Positions 48,490-60,336 of a stretch of DNA of 64,000 nt are shown in pieces. The position numbers and the translations under genes are program-made. Below the pieces are notes generated by a model. The model made no database searches. It saw only the letters and a list, made by a program, of their open reading frames with translations, and had not been told where the DNA came from. Source of the DNA: Rusavskia elegans (Eukaryota; Ascomycota; Lecanoromycetes; Teloschistales; Teloschistaceae); NCBI GenBank assembly GCA_011316305.1, contig SAUG01000050.1, positions 1 to 64,000 on the forward strand. The letters run 5' to 3'. Every line of letters starts with the position of its first letter. Position 1 is the stretch's first letter.

Positions 48490-49751
48490 CTAGGCCTCGC
48501 TGACCTTCTTCTTGTCGCTGGCGCCCTTGATCATACTCGAAAGATCTCCAACGGGGATTTGAATGGGGAAGTCGAGTGATGCTAACATGATCGCCAAGAA
48601 GATCCACCAGCCCGCTAACGAGGTGACGAAGGTGAAAGCGCCTCCAGCCTATGCATTAGGTCAGCAAAGAAGGGCTGTCATAAATATTCGAGAACCTGAA
48701 CTCACCACAATGCAACGCGAGGCCCGTGTTGCCGCAGCCAGATTAGTGGGGTTCTCGTAGGCCAGAGCGAGGTTGAAGTAGGCGCCAGCGAGGCAGCCGA
48801 AACCGCAGACTAGCGTTAAGAAGATGACGAAGAAGACGATGTTGGTCCGGAGGGAGCAGATCATGAAGATGAAGCAGATCAGGCCTGCCAGGGTCAGTAA
48901 GGGTCTTTGATTCCACGAACAAGACATTATAGGTACCCATGAAGATCAGGAAGAAAGCGAAGCTGGCATTAAAGGCGGGCACTTGTAGACCTGCAGGGTT
49001 TCCTGGATTGCCCATGTTCGCGGCAGCCACTTCAGGATCGGTGACATATGCGCCGTAGGCGTTGAATGACGGGACGAGGGTGGCACCGAAAGTGAGCCAG
49101 AATGCACCTGTTTTGGAAGAATGATCAGCGTTGTGCGCCAGATTGTACGTGTGACCAATCCGGTAGGTTGGACTGTTGGGAGGGGAAAGGCTCACCAAAG
49201 GTACCGAAGACGACGAAAGGGAAGGTGTTGCCAATAATCCATTCGCCGATAGCACCGAGGATCATTAGGACGCCGCCGAAGAAGAAGAACACGCCTGTGT
49301 GGAAGTCGCTTAGCTACTGTCGTAGTAAAACCAAGAGAGTAGGTCGACCCACCAGTCGAAGCCGCTCCGCTGCCTCCAGCTCCGCGCCAGCCCATGAGAT
49401 CGCAGGAGAGGGGAGTCAAGCTCAGTAGGAAACCGACCAGAGCACTGCCAGCGTGTTAATGATATACAGTCGCGACGAAGAAGGAGTGCCCTACATTGGA
49501 GTGGGGTTACCGAACGTCTTACGAAGGTCGCCCTTGACGCGGTTTTCGGGGGAGAGGTACAGCTTCTCGAATAATTCCGAAGAGATGTTGACGCTGCCAG
49601 CGGTACGCATACGCTTAAGGGTGTCTCCGGAATCGTCGTCAATGCCAGTGGCGTTGCTCTTCATCGCGTTGCCATTCACTCCATGGCCTGGGAAGTCTTT
49701 TTCTAGACGGGTGTCGTCCGCATGGACGTTCTGAGGGTGAGCCGTAGCCAT
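48490..49751 (-). CDS. Acetate transporter, GPR1/FUN34/YaaH (ATO) family
   Basis: Six exons: 49751-49495, 49444-49353, 49294-49196, 49107-48937, 48884-48706 and 48648-48490. The introns are 50, 58, 88, 52 and 57 bp; 318 residues, all junctions in phase. A hydrophilic N-terminus of about 85 residues is followed by the family signature FGNPTPIALVGFLL and LTPLSCDLMGW, then six membrane segments. These include GGVLMILGAIGEWIIGNTFP, GAFWLTFGATLVPSFNAYGAY and the FFLIFM and NLALAYENPT blocks. The C-terminus is short and basic-acidic. Plasma-membrane uptake of acetate/monocarboxylates, possibly ammonium export, is the known family role. The closest functional types are Ady2/AcpA; this gene cannot be assigned more precisely. 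Confidence 0.92.
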
Positions 49752-51369
49752 TGCGCTCCGGTGCTAGGTCGCGGAATAATGGGACGAACCCGAGGGGATA
49801 GGTGGGCAGGGATTCTGGGTGAGGGTGAATTTCAGCCGCTGAAGGAGACTACAATGCTTTGATGCGTGAAGATAAAATGTATTGTGTGTGGGAACGAGTA
49901 GGATGAGAAGTATGCTACAGGAAATTATTGTGTTGATTGTTCAAACAGCTAGTCTTGGTGACAGCTAATCTCGGGTACATAAAGATACTATATCAAAGAT
50001 CGAGAGGACGTGATCTTGACTTGCAAGTCGTGGTGTCGAATCGATGTGATAAGCAACCCAGGCGGTGATGTTGCCCTGGACTGTCCTCGGTTACCCAGTA
50101 TCAAGATCCGGCAGGAAGTCAGGAAAGCAGGGGATGAGGAGGAGAAAGATACTCGTCCGTTGGATTACGTAGGTTGGAGATGAAGGCCATGCAAGTCCCA
50201 TCTGCACACTGACTTCTTGATCAGAACCCAAATCGGCCTGGCACCGCATCAGGGTCGCCGGCGCCGACCTTGCGAAGGTCTCGACTGAGTCTGTCTGCAT
50301 CGAGCTGGAAAGCCTCCATATGCTTATACCGAGCGACGACCAATGAAGAAGCCATGTTGGACGCCAGCACCGAGAAGTGGAAGGGTGGCAGGACGAGAAT
50401 GGAGTTCGGATTAATGGAATGGGTGTCTGAGCTTCCAAATCTACCCGGGATGCTACTGCACGCCACCAAGAGCTACCCTGTCTGTGGCATCGACACTACT
50501 GGGATACTGATCGCAGTCCAGGAGCCGATTGATTACGAGCCGATCGAGGTTCGTATTTGGTAAGAGCCAATAATTGCAGGGCTTCTCGTAAGTAAAGACC
50601 AGCATTCGACGCGGCATTACCTCTTCGAGCGAAACAAAACCGCACCGGTGTTTTTAATTTGGAGGGGGATCTCATGCGGCCGCGGCATTCAGATGGGAAC
50701 ATGACAGCATAAGGTACCTAAACAACTAGTCCCGTCGACCCGCTGGTGGCTCCAACCTACCGTACTGCCTCAGAATCTGCGGGGAAATGAGCTTTGCTAT
50801 ATCAAGCAACATATTCACGACGTCGAGCCGTGGACAGACGGAACATCCACGCACGTTGTCAACGGAGGACTCGCGGAGTTTGAGCGGTAGAGAAGAATAT
50901 ACTTTCTGTACTACCAGCTGAGACATGCCAAGCACCGACATTGGGTGGAACGGAATCCAGCACACTGTCACCCTTTACTTTCGGACGGAGTCTCGTGAAT
51001 TTCAATTTCAACGTTTTTTACGGCTGCATGCATCCAAGCGACCGTTCTTGCTGCATGCAGCATACCTGCCAGTTTCATCATAATACCATGCAACTTGCGG
51101 CGCCTTTCCGGGTTCCTTGCAGACGCAGAAGAAAACCGTACCTTATGCTCCATCATGACGACATTACTACAGGCTGTCTTAAACGAGAGGCGCACGAATT
51201 GATAGCGACAGGATAACCAGCTTTTGATGATTCTTATCCTTTTCTCCGACCTTGACCAGGAACCAAATCGCAACAAAGGACGGCCATCGATACCACGATT
51301 GACAATAACGGTTGACCAGATTGGTTGGCTGCAGTTCCAATGGCTTTCCACAACGATTGAACTTCTTCT
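49752..51369. other. Intergenic, no supported gene
   Basis: 1.6 kb. The left part is the probable ATO promoter. Overlapping open frames at 50091-50563 on both strands have no ATG-led homologous product that I recognise. Confidence 0.45.
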
Positions 51370-52170
51370 TCAACCTAGCTTTTTCAGAATTACCCCAAAC
51401 CATGCATTGATCCCGACCCATTTCCTGCCTCTGTCTCCAAGCTCTACCAAATCACTCGTTTCCACCTTTCGTTCTACGGGGCCCCACAGCAGGGCGAAGT
51501 CCCACGTACTTGCACACGTCAGAAGCTCTTGGACCGTATGTGCATAGCTGAGCGGCCGGACTTTCCTACCGGTCACCGAATCTACAAAGCCGGCCTGACT
51601 GATCGCACCCATATCGGAATGCATGTTGGTGCAAAGCAGGTGACCTCCCGGTCGCAGGAGCTTCGAGCATACCATGAAGAATTGATCCAGTGGTATGTGC
51701 TCCAGAACAAGAGTCGAGATGATGGCATCGGCGTTCTTCATCGGGTCCCATGTGGATTCATTTTCATGAAAGGATAGTATATCCCGCAATGCAAATTCCT
51801 GCGACTCGGCCTTGTTAGGATCTGGCACGCTCTCCCGCATTGAACGACAGCGGCCCATGGCTATCTCAAGCATTCCATGGCTGTTGTCAAGGGCCCATAT
51901 CCTTGCACCGGGAACACTCTGGAGGCGCACAGTGTTCCTGCCCGTTCCGCAACCAAGCTCAATCAGTTTCGGTGCATGGGGTAATACATCGAATAGGTAT
52001 GGGATGATCTTATCCATCATCAGGCTATCCAAAATCTGAAGGAAGTTACCGTCTGAGTCGTAAGTCGCAGCCCATTGGTTGTATGCTTCGACCGTAGGCT
52101 TGTAGATGGGCTGCTTGGAGGATCCTCCCTGACTGTGTTTGTCGCTGCTTGTCCCGTTCTTGGTTTCCAT
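51370..52170 (-). CDS. Class I SAM-dependent methyltransferase
   Basis: Single exon, 266 residues. A hydrophilic Ser/Gly N-terminus is followed by YNQWAATYDSDGN. Motif I is LIELGCGTGRNT (SAM binding), motif II has the acidic residue in WALDNSHGML, and DAIISTLVLEHI and LLRPGGHLLCTNMH (motifs IV/V) follow. This is the UbiE/COQ5-like fold seen in many fungal small-molecule methyltransferases. No signal or membrane segment, so cytosolic. The acceptor substrate is unknown. Its neighbours do not form an obvious pathway with it. Confidence 0.87.
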   Translation of the reverse strand: METKNGTSSDKHSQGGSSKQPIYKPTVEAYNQWAATYDSDGNFLQILDSLMMDKIIPYLFDVLPHAPKLIELGCGTGRNTVRLQSVPGARIWALDNSHGMLEIAMGRCRSMRESVPDPNKAESQEFALRDILSFHENESTWDPMKNADAIISTLVLEHIPLDQFFMVCSKLLRPGGHLLCTNMHSDMGAISQAGFVDSVTGRKVRPLSYAHTVQELLTCASTWDFALLWGPVERKVETSDLVELGDRGRKWVGINAWFGVILKKLG

Positions 52171-52946
52171 GGCTGAAGTTGGGGGAAAGTATGAATCTGC
52201 GGGCTGGACGATCTATAGGTATAGAGGTATTAATACAAATAATCAGGAGTCAGAATCTCATATGACTCACTTTGACGGCTGCTGGTGAGGACGAATGAGC
52301 AAGCGAGATCGGAAACCAAATAGCATCTGCGGTAGCACGAAAAGACTTATCAGTGTGGAGAGTAGTGGCCCTTGTAAATAGACAAGTTTGTGTCACAGCA
52401 GATATGGAATAAAATGCTGGATCGACAGACGAACCCTGTGAGACGATGAAGCGTCCATACTTACCAGGCTATGATAATTGCGTTTCAATTTGGCAAGGAA
52501 AGAACGATATTCATTATGGAAAGCTTCATTGCCTGATTTGCCCACTCGTTAATTATTTAAATAGAAAAACGTGATCCCCAAACCCTTATCCGTTCAAGCG
52601 CGCATTTTGTTCGTTGATTGATGCGTCGGTGGGTTCATCTTATTGGTCCACTTTACAAGTCCCTGGGTTGGGTACAATTAAGTAGGCAAGCGACCTATGT
52701 AGTATGTACTACGTTGGAAGTCGTTGACAATGATGTATTTTGCCATCTCGAATGAAGGAGTGATTCCGGGGCTTTGTCGCTAAACTCGGCTAAGGTTACC
52801 CATTGGGATTTTCAGCTCGAGCAGCTAAACCTCGCCGTCAGCTTGGCGTAGCTGTCAACCTCTCGTGGGGTGGCCTTCTACAGCAGGATGGCAGAGTCAC
52901 GATTCTCGCCCTCGGGGATGGAGGACAGACTCGTCTCCCTCATGCC
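52171..52946. other. Intergenic between divergent genes
   Basis: 776 bp shared upstream region of the methyltransferase (-) and the membrane protein (+). No ORF with support. The open frame of the plus gene extends upstream to 52803 but without ATG. Confidence 0.5.
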
Positions 52947-54749
52947 ATGGCCATACGGTGTCTTAGACCGTCATGGGTGGCTACAACCGTCTTGCTGGGT
53001 GTCATCAGCCATGGCGTTGCAAGCCCGCTCCTCAACCATAGGAGCAACGGCACAATAACCACGGAAAGCGACGGCTCTGAGGTCTGGTGCGAGCCTTCGC
53101 AATGGTACGACGTTCTTTGGTTCTGGTTCGCCAACTTTCTGCTCCACGCGCTTTCCGTGCGCTCTCTACCCGGGGAGAGCTGGGTCTCCTCTACCGTCTT
53201 CAAGTTCTGTTGTCTACTGGTGCCCTACACAGGCGTCAGGAGGGGCTTGTGCTTGATTTTGAGGGCGAGCAATCTTGCAGGAAATGACTTACAGGCCGCA
53301 GCGAGAGCCAATGCGCTGTGTATGGTCATTCGATGTCCCGAATGGAGACCCAGAGAAGGTCAGGTCGTTCAGGGATGCACCATCGAGACATCAAAGAAGC
53401 AGAAGAAGAAGAGGAAGAAACGGAATTCGCCATTGAAGAACCCGTTTGTTCGTAACGGCCAAAGCGAAAAGGGCGGTGCCCCCGAGATTACCATTGTTGA
53501 CACCAACATGTCTGACGATACACCGATACAGTCACCCATTCGCGGCAACGAGGTCACCTTGAGGACGAAAGACCTCTACACCTCACCTCGCGCTCGCAGT
53601 CTAATCGACAAACTCACCAGAATCTTCATCGAGACCCACCGTTTTCACAGCCAACCGCCGACCGCCAATCTGGTGGATCAGGTAAACGTCAAAATCCACG
53701 GCGTCTGCCAGCTCGCGCCCGGCTACGCACTGAGTTACATTCCAGAAGACATGAAAGTCTACTCTCATATCAAGCACCAGAGGAGTCTCTCCATTTCTCG
53801 CCTTCTCGGGGTCAATCACACGCCTGACATCAAGCTGGCTTCCACACACGACGTACCGCGGATTCTTTTCTCCATCATCCAGACCGTCATTGGGGGCTAT
53901 TCGCTATACAAGGCCCGCGGTACTCAGATCGAACGATACGGATACGCGGCGTATGGCCTTACGGTGCTGCCTTACATGATGGTCTCTGTGATCAATCTGA
54001 TTGGTTCTCTTCTATCCAGCGAGTATGAAACCGTCTATCTAGTCCATTCGGCAATCATGGATGAAATGAAAGATCGAGGAGGCCTGTGTGATGGAGTCGT
54101 GGGTACTCTAGAGAGACCACCTCATCAAACATATGTCTATATCGAAGGCGAAATCGAGACGAAGCCCCAAGGGCAGACGAACGCATTCGCATACTCAAAC
54201 GGGGAGCTACATTGCCACGACACGACCGACGGTAGTCCCAACATCGAGCTACAAGTCTCGGCGACCAACGACAAAGACCCAGTCAAACACCTCTGGCTTG
54301 CGCAGAAGTGGGGGCAATCATGCCAAGAAGCTCGGAAGAAGAGTAGGAAGAGTAAGAAGGAGGAAGGCCCATCAGCAACCCCTTTGCTTTGCGTGCCGTC
54401 GCACTCTGGCTTTACCCGATTGCCCCCTCTCTGGTACCAAAGCTGCTTAAAAGTGGTCACAATCCTTTTGCTCATGCTCGCGTTGGGACTGCCGTATGTT
54501 ATCATTGCAGTGCTATCTGGATGGAAGCTCGGCAACAGCACCAATATGCAACGGACGTTCGTCACTAACTGGTACATCTGCGGGCAGATACAAGGGTATG
54601 CGGTCAGTATGGTGGAGGGAGTGGATGGCAAGAAGAACGTAATAAAAAGTTTCGTCATCATCTTCTTGACGTATGGGTCGTACGCGATCATGGGCTTCTA
54701 CGTGGTAGTCCAGGAGATGCTCGAGACTGGGACGTGCAAGGCGCTTTGA
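52947..54749 (+). CDS. Multi-pass membrane protein, function unknown
   Basis: Single exon, 600 residues from ATG 52947 (context GCCATGG); the frame is open further upstream but has no earlier ATG. The N-terminus looks like a signal peptide (SWVATTVLLGVISHGVAS), then the lumenal/extracellular SNGTITTESDG with a glycosylation site. Then WYDVLWFWFANFLLHALSVRS and a second hydrophobic pair. A very basic stretch KKQKKKRKKR follows, then a long hydrophilic region. Further membrane segments are at about residues 345-400 and 520-590 (VVTILLLMLALGLPYVIIAV; SFVIIFLTYGSYAIMGFYVV). It resembles uncharacterised fungal membrane proteins; I cannot name a function. Confidence 0.75.
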   Translation: MAIRCLRPSWVATTVLLGVISHGVASPLLNHRSNGTITTESDGSEVWCEPSQWYDVLWFWFANFLLHALSVRSLPGESWVSSTVFKFCCLLVPYTGVRRGLCLILRASNLAGNDLQAAARANALCMVIRCPEWRPREGQVVQGCTIETSKKQKKKRKKRNSPLKNPFVRNGQSEKGGAPEITIVDTNMSDDTPIQSPIRGNEVTLRTKDLYTSPRARSLIDKLTRIFIETHRFHSQPPTANLVDQVNVKIHGVCQLAPGYALSYIPEDMKVYSHIKHQRSLSISRLLGVNHTPDIKLASTHDVPRILFSIIQTVIGGYSLYKARGTQIERYGYAAYGLTVLPYMMVSVINLIGSLLSSEYETVYLVHSAIMDEMKDRGGLCDGVVGTLERPPHQTYVYIEGEIETKPQGQTNAFAYSNGELHCHDTTDGSPNIELQVSATNDKDPVKHLWLAQKWGQSCQEARKKSRKSKKEEGPSATPLLCVPSHSGFTRLPPLWYQSCLKVVTILLLMLALGLPYVIIAVLSGWKLGNSTNMQRTFVTNWYICGQIQGYAVSMVEGVDGKKNVIKSFVIIFLTYGSYAIMGFYVVVQEMLETGTCKAL

Positions 54750-55750
54750 TCCTATTGAAGCGATGATACCTCTTGATCTCCCCAGTGGCTCTTGACTGGA
54801 GATACGATTGCTCATGACGTGATGGCTATTGTCTGGCCTAATGGAAGAGCTGCGGCATCGATGCCGCTATGCACGCGAATGCCAGTCGATCGCTTCGAGT
54901 GTTTGCATTCAGAAGCAGATTCGCTTTGCGTATGATCACGGTCGATGAGTACACAAGTCAAGAAGATGGCAGCGAACTGCGGACGTAGGGGTCTGGCATG
55001 GCAGTTGCGTGCCATCATGTGGACTGTGGGAGAATCTGCATAGGATTCGGGACAAGGGGGAGATGCGTTCTGCACGGATCCTTCCTTCGTTTAAAGGAGC
55101 TAAGCTTTGCTCTGGCGAATGAAATTATTCTCCTGTTCAGGGGCATGAGGACGTCTTCAGCATACTTTGGTACATCGGCGATGAGCCTCGAATGAGGAGA
55201 TCAGTCCGTGCTTTCGCATGATTGAAGATGCCATTTCGAAGGTATGTTGGCGACAAAAGACGGATCGGTTTCCCATCGCATACCGCATCTGTGATCTTCA
55301 GCGCCGACGAAGCCAGACTCGAGCGCAAACCGTCGCCTTCTCTGTCGTCTTACGCAACCCCGCCGCTGGCAGCAGTACATGATGGGCGCCGTGCCACACT
55401 ATCTCACAAGGCCTTGCTCCACTTGGCCGCTTCTTAGTTGCTGCTCTTCATCCAGACCCCAATTATATCCGCTAAACTGCGCCCACGCGAGGCCGCCGCC
55501 ATTTGCCAGCGTCGGCGAGACAACGTATTTTATAGCTTCGACCCTTCCTCCGAAAGAACCACTTCGGCTTCATTATGGGGAGAGCCGACTTCCCCTCAGG
55601 ATCCACATGCAGCCGCTGGAGGAGACTCCTTTGATGTACTAATACCACCAGGCGATTCAACCTGCGATCGCGAGGAAGCCACCCTATGACTTGCGAACTG
55701 TGAACCCCGTATCAGATCTCAGTCGTTTCTTCTCGTATCTGTTGAAACAT
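54750..55750. other. Intergenic, no supported gene
   Basis: 1.0 kb with only short overlapping frames. The right end is the likely promoter of the secreted-protein gene. Confidence 0.45.
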
Positions 55751-56948
55751 ATGGCCATCATGAAATTCCTCCATGCTATTTTCACTACATCCATCGCCGT
55801 CGCCGTAGCGACTCCATCCGATGGCAGGTCGTCAGAAACCTCTCGGATTCTCCAACGGCAAGCCGCCAATCAATCGTCCTCATCCGACCTTCAGCCCAAT
55901 TTCACCCATGCTCAGTTATGGGACCTCAACACGAAATTCCTTGACGCCTTCATCTACCCTGCCAATGTCAAAGAAGCGAAGGCAATCAACTCGACCATTC
56001 TTGCCGAGGACGTTCAAGGCAGGGTAGACATCACACGGACATTCGACGGGAGAGAATTGAATACCGAGTATCTGTTCGGCTTATTCGCCAACTTAGCAAC
56101 CGCGGAAGCTGGTGCCATCAGTCTACTGGGGATACCATTGAGCTACGAGGTTCTCCATTTCGCAGCAAGTCAGAACGTTGTCGCAGCTCTGACAAGGTAT
56201 GTTCCCTTAACGCTTCGTTTCCCGTCTTTCTTGCAGCAAGCTGATGAAGTTGTGGGCATCCAGATTCCAATTCAACTTCACGGCCCTGAACCTCGTTCTT
56301 CCCGTCGACATCGACGCCTGGAACACCTACAACAGCAAAGGCGAAATCACCCAATACGACGCCACCTTCAAGTATTGGCAATGGATTGTCGACTACCTGT
56401 TCGGCGCTGCGGGCAAAAAATTCGGAACGAAGAGCCTGGAAGCGACCGTCGGCGTCTTGACGCAAACGATTGCGAAAAGCATCTGTGGAACAGCTATGAA
56501 GAGTTGCACCGGGACGAATACCCAGTATACCAGCCCGGATGAGTGTTTCAACTTCCTGACGAAAAAAGTTCGGTTTGGGAAGGCTTATGAACTCGGTATG
56601 TTGCTTCCCCCCTTTATTCCCCTTCCCCCTTCCCTTTTTTTTCTCCCCCCAGTCCACAATCCTCATCCATCAACTATCTCCACACCTAACTAACAGTCTT
56701 CCTCCCCCACAGGTAAAAACACACTCCTCTGTCGCATGGTCCATCAGAACATGGTGCCCTTCCGCCCCGACGTCCACTGCTCGCATATCGGCAAAACAGG
56801 CGGCGGATCCTGCGATGATGATAAGAACTATTTACAAACCGTCAGTGGAAACTACTTCGAGAGGAGTCCGTATGTGCCGTTTGGGTTTGTGGGACAAGGC
56901 GGAGTAACGGCGGCGGTGGAAGGAGAGCCTGGACCTGTGGCTGCGTGA
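55751..56948 (+). CDS. Secreted protein, function unknown
   Basis: Three exons: 55751-56196, 56237-56595 and 56713-56948. The introns are 40 and 117 bp; 346 residues, phases consistent. ATG 55760 is an alternative start and gives a cleaner signal peptide (MKFLHAIFTTSIAVAVATPS). The mature part has a segment GRVDITRTFDGRELNTEYLF, then FNFTALNLVLPVDIDAWNTY and ITQYDATFKYWQWIVDYLFG. Cysteines lie in CGTAMKSCTG, DECFNFL and LLCRMVHQN. These blocks look like a conserved fungal extracellular family with no assigned activity. Several N-glycosylation sites. The second intron is strongly pyrimidine-rich and the first is unusually short. Confidence 0.78.
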
Positions 56949-57225
56949 ATTCTGGGCCAGGGTGGGGACTGGAAGGCTGGGGGTGGGAGAGGATGTATTG
57001 GAGAAATGGGGAAAGGGTTTGGGTTTTGTGGTTTGGGATTCGGATTTATTGTGCAGCTGATTGCAAGTGTGGAATGGGATAAGAGATGTGTTGGCGAATG
57101 TTGGATACCCCTTGTCAGTCAATAGATGTACGGAGTCTGAACTCGACGTACGCCCCTTTTTTCAGCGGACTCGGTCATATGGTACATAATCCTGCCAAAG
57201 CTTGGTATGGTCCGCAGGATATCAG

Positions 57226-58954
57226 CTAACCAAACGCATGTTCCTCAACCCCTATCCGTCTTTCCATCTCATCCATACCAGTACCACCATAGACGCCTCC
57301 GTCAAGAATCCACGCTTCATTATCAGAATTATCATCTTGGACTCTTCTCCATGCCGATCTCTCCCTTGGTTCACGTACACCTCCTTCATAATCATTGCCT
57401 TTACCCTTCCACACAGGCCTGATCAACCCGCCCAGTAATGGATTCCTACTGAATGCTCCTTTTCTCCCTGCTTCACCCTCGCCTCCTCCATTGCCATTGC
57501 CCTCATCAACCCCTACTCCTGCTGCACTTTCCCCCTCCTCATCAACATCTCTCGGCCTCTCCACCTCCGCCATCCTCCTCACCGCTTTCCCGCCTTTAAC
57601 ATCAATACTAACAACCACCTTCCTCTTCTCCCACTCTGGCCTCGCGTTCCATTCCTGCTCCCTCAAGACTTTCTGCTGTTTCTTCAGTTCCATGGCGCGG
57701 TCGACGGGATTGCTCCAGATGTTCTGGCCGCTGGTGGGGGTGTCGTAGTCGGCGGCTTCGTCGATGATGTGTGTGCGGCGGGCGTTTTGGGATTGGTAGG
57801 TGAGGAGTTTGTCGCGGTGGTTTTGGGCGGCTGTTAGGCCTGTTGTTGGTTCGATGCCGGTGGTGGAGGGCGAGGAAGAGGAAGGAGTGGCTACGCTGTT
57901 GATATTGTTGGAGAAGGAGAAGGAGGAGGAGGATGAGAAAGGTCTTGGTGCACTGGCGAGATCGGCTCGCTTGTTGACCGCGTTACTCGCATGCATTCTC
58001 TCCTTGCCCCTTTCTTCCCGTAATGAGCGGATCATGGCATCGATCTCTGTGGGCGCTAGTAGTGGTTGCGAGCAGAATGTGCATGGGCCAATGCCCTCTT
58101 TGACGCAGATGATCTTGCCGCAGTTGAGACAGTTGGGAGCCGCCGCAAGGAGAGGGTGGCGGGTTGCATTGCAGGAGCAAGCGCGGGAGGCGGTGGGTTC
58201 GTTGGTATGGGAGGGATTGGTTTGGATCTCGAGGGCGCGGATGGCGGAGTCCTATGAGGCAGAGTGTTAGCCGATGTAATTGATTTTGGATGTGAAGGAG
58301 AGAGGTGAAAGAAGTGCGTACGAGATCTTGGAGGGTTGAGCTGGCACCGTGCATTGCCGCACCTGCAGCTACGTTGACTTTGGTCCTGGGCGCGGGAGAA
58401 GAAGTACGAGAGTTGGTCCGCGAGCCGGTGCGGACATTGGGGAGATCTGAGATCAATGGACCAATGGCGGACGGAGGTTTCTTGGGCGATGAGCTACCAG
58501 ACACTGGAGCTGGGATTGGGAGTTGTCGTGCGTCAGGCTTGTCGGAGAGCGCAAGGGCATTTGCCAACGCTGGTTCTTTGTGTTGCTTGGTCTTGCCTGA
58601 CATGTAGTCTCCGTCATTCTTTTTCTGATATCCACCGCTGGTATTGCCATAGTCCTCAGGCTGGCGTGGATTGAAAGGTTTGTTCAGAGGCTGCTTCTTC
58701 TTCCTGGGTTTCCGGGATGGCTCTGGGCCCTCTGGAGTGGGCGGTCTTGACTGAGTTTTGGGGGGTCCTCGTCGAGCATTGAAGGAGCTGATGAATTCTA
58801 GAGCTTTGGGTGAGGTTCCAAGGAGGTTTCTGAGGTGCTCGGCGGAGTTATCCTTGGAGAGGGTGGAGGCGTAGTCAAGTATTTCCTGTAGAGATTCTTT
58901 GTCAAGCGGGAGGATCTGAGCCATCTGGGAGATTGCCCAAGATGATGAAGCCAT
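57226..58954 (-). CDS. TRIP4/ASC-1-like C2HC5 zinc-finger protein (Rqt4-type)
   Basis: Two exons, 58954-58322 and 58251-57226, with a 70-bp intron; 552 residues. The N-terminal about 60 residues are helical (SLQEILDYASTLSKDNSAEH, then LRNLLG), as in ASC-1 proteins. A basic, disordered linker follows. The zf-C2HC5 domain is just after the intron: CSCNATRHPLLA, then NCLNCGKIICVKEGIGPC and TFCSQPLL, all metal ligands present. The C-terminal half is charged and Gly/Ser-rich. Homologues are transcription coactivator ASC-1/TRIP4 in animals and Rqt4 of the ribosome-quality-control trigger complex in yeast, which bind ubiquitin and split stalled ribosomes. ATG 58954 is the first usable start. Confidence 0.87.
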
Positions 58955-60336
58955 GGCATAGGGTAGTCGTCCGCTTGCAAACAACGACAAGCAACGCAGA
59001 AACAATCGAGATCGGACCTCGGCAAGTGACGAGGAGAAAAGCTTGGACCACGTTGCTCATCATTCTGCAGTCTGCATAGTAGTAGTGAACACGGGCATTT
59101 ACGGATACATAGGAAGACTTCCGAATCACAACTGCATACAGATCCTGCAACGTCTGCGGACATCCCGTAACCAGAAGACCCTGTCGTCCGATTACCTACC
59201 TAGTGATACCATACCAGGCTGTTTCCACGTCGATCCATCTTTCATTGAATTCTCGAATAGTTTCACGAGCCGTAGCAGCATGTGTACCCACAATACCACC
59301 TTGCCGTTCGTTGGATGAAGTCTTGTACTGGTACTACTATCGATGTCTATCAAACCCTAGCCCTGCTTATCGATAGAGGAGCTGTAACCGCCGAAGCTAA
59401 AGATCTGCGAGCGCGTAGGATGCCGTCACATCAGATGATTGGTCCGCCAATCTTCAAGATGTTCTCCTCAGCTGCACAATCCCGTCACCTCGTCACGGCC
59501 CGCCGTGAAGACCGTTTTCAATTGGATTGACTCTTCAGGGTCGAGGATGCAGAACGGATAGTCTATCGGCCTCCGCCTTCCTGATTGGATCATGGGAACC
59601 ACAAGTCCATCAGGGCCCGTCGAGAGCTCCGGCGAATCTTTGCTGCAGAGCACCCGCCCAACGTCGACATCGATCGCAAGCTCATATCTTGAACAGCAAC
59701 TCAGGAACACCGTTGCATACCGACTATGGGAGCAAGGGACCACCGCCGACGCCGCCCAGCGTTCGCCGCACCCTAGTGCCGAACTCCCCATATCACATCA
59801 TGCACGGGCGCCAATAACGATGCGATGCACAGTGATGCATGTGTAGCGGTTGGGTCTACGTGGGGATGATGGAACCGCATTCTCCGCTTTGGGACGGGAT
59901 ATGCGAGAATCAAAAGTCTTTGCTGGCCCACACCTTACCTGTTTGTTCACTCACTCCTCGTCATCCAGGACTGCCCATCTCGACTCGCCTAGGATCTGGT
60001 TATCCTGATACATTCCTTCATCAAGCAAAGATTCCAGCAGAGCCTTTACCATTTGCATCTCGGACGGTTTGGGTCGGTAGTTGAGACATTCCAGGACTGT
60101 TGAGCGTCGCTGGTGTTGCGCATCATCTCAGTACCGTCGGACACCTATCTACACAGACAGACCTTCGTATTTGAAAGGAGATACCGGTCGCTCTCGGCGA
60201 GCACTGAATGCATAGAAAGAGATTCAGGGTACATATTGGGCTTTTGTCAGAGCGAGCTTGGGATGTGTCGGTGGTAGTTTCAGGATCGGGAAAGAGAAAA
60301 GCTCGGAACTGAAAGCAGCGATACTTGAAACCCATC
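58955..60336. other. Intergenic between divergent genes
   Basis: 1.4 kb, upstream of both the zinc-finger gene (-) and the ferric reductase (+). A 107-codon ATG-led frame at 59791-59468 (-) is the only candidate and has no recognised domain. Confidence 0.45.

Noticed and set aside
34977..49751. Secondary-metabolite gene cluster around the P450
   Set aside because: No polyketide synthase, peptide synthetase, terpene cyclase or pathway regulator in the window.
50091..50563. Overlapping open frames of 82-115 codons on both strands
   Set aside because: No domain and no consistent exon structure; the plus-strand frame starts with TTG.
59468..59791. 107-codon minus-strand ORF with ATG
   Set aside because: Composition looks protein-like, but no known domain, no signal and no splice partner; kept only as a weak candidate.
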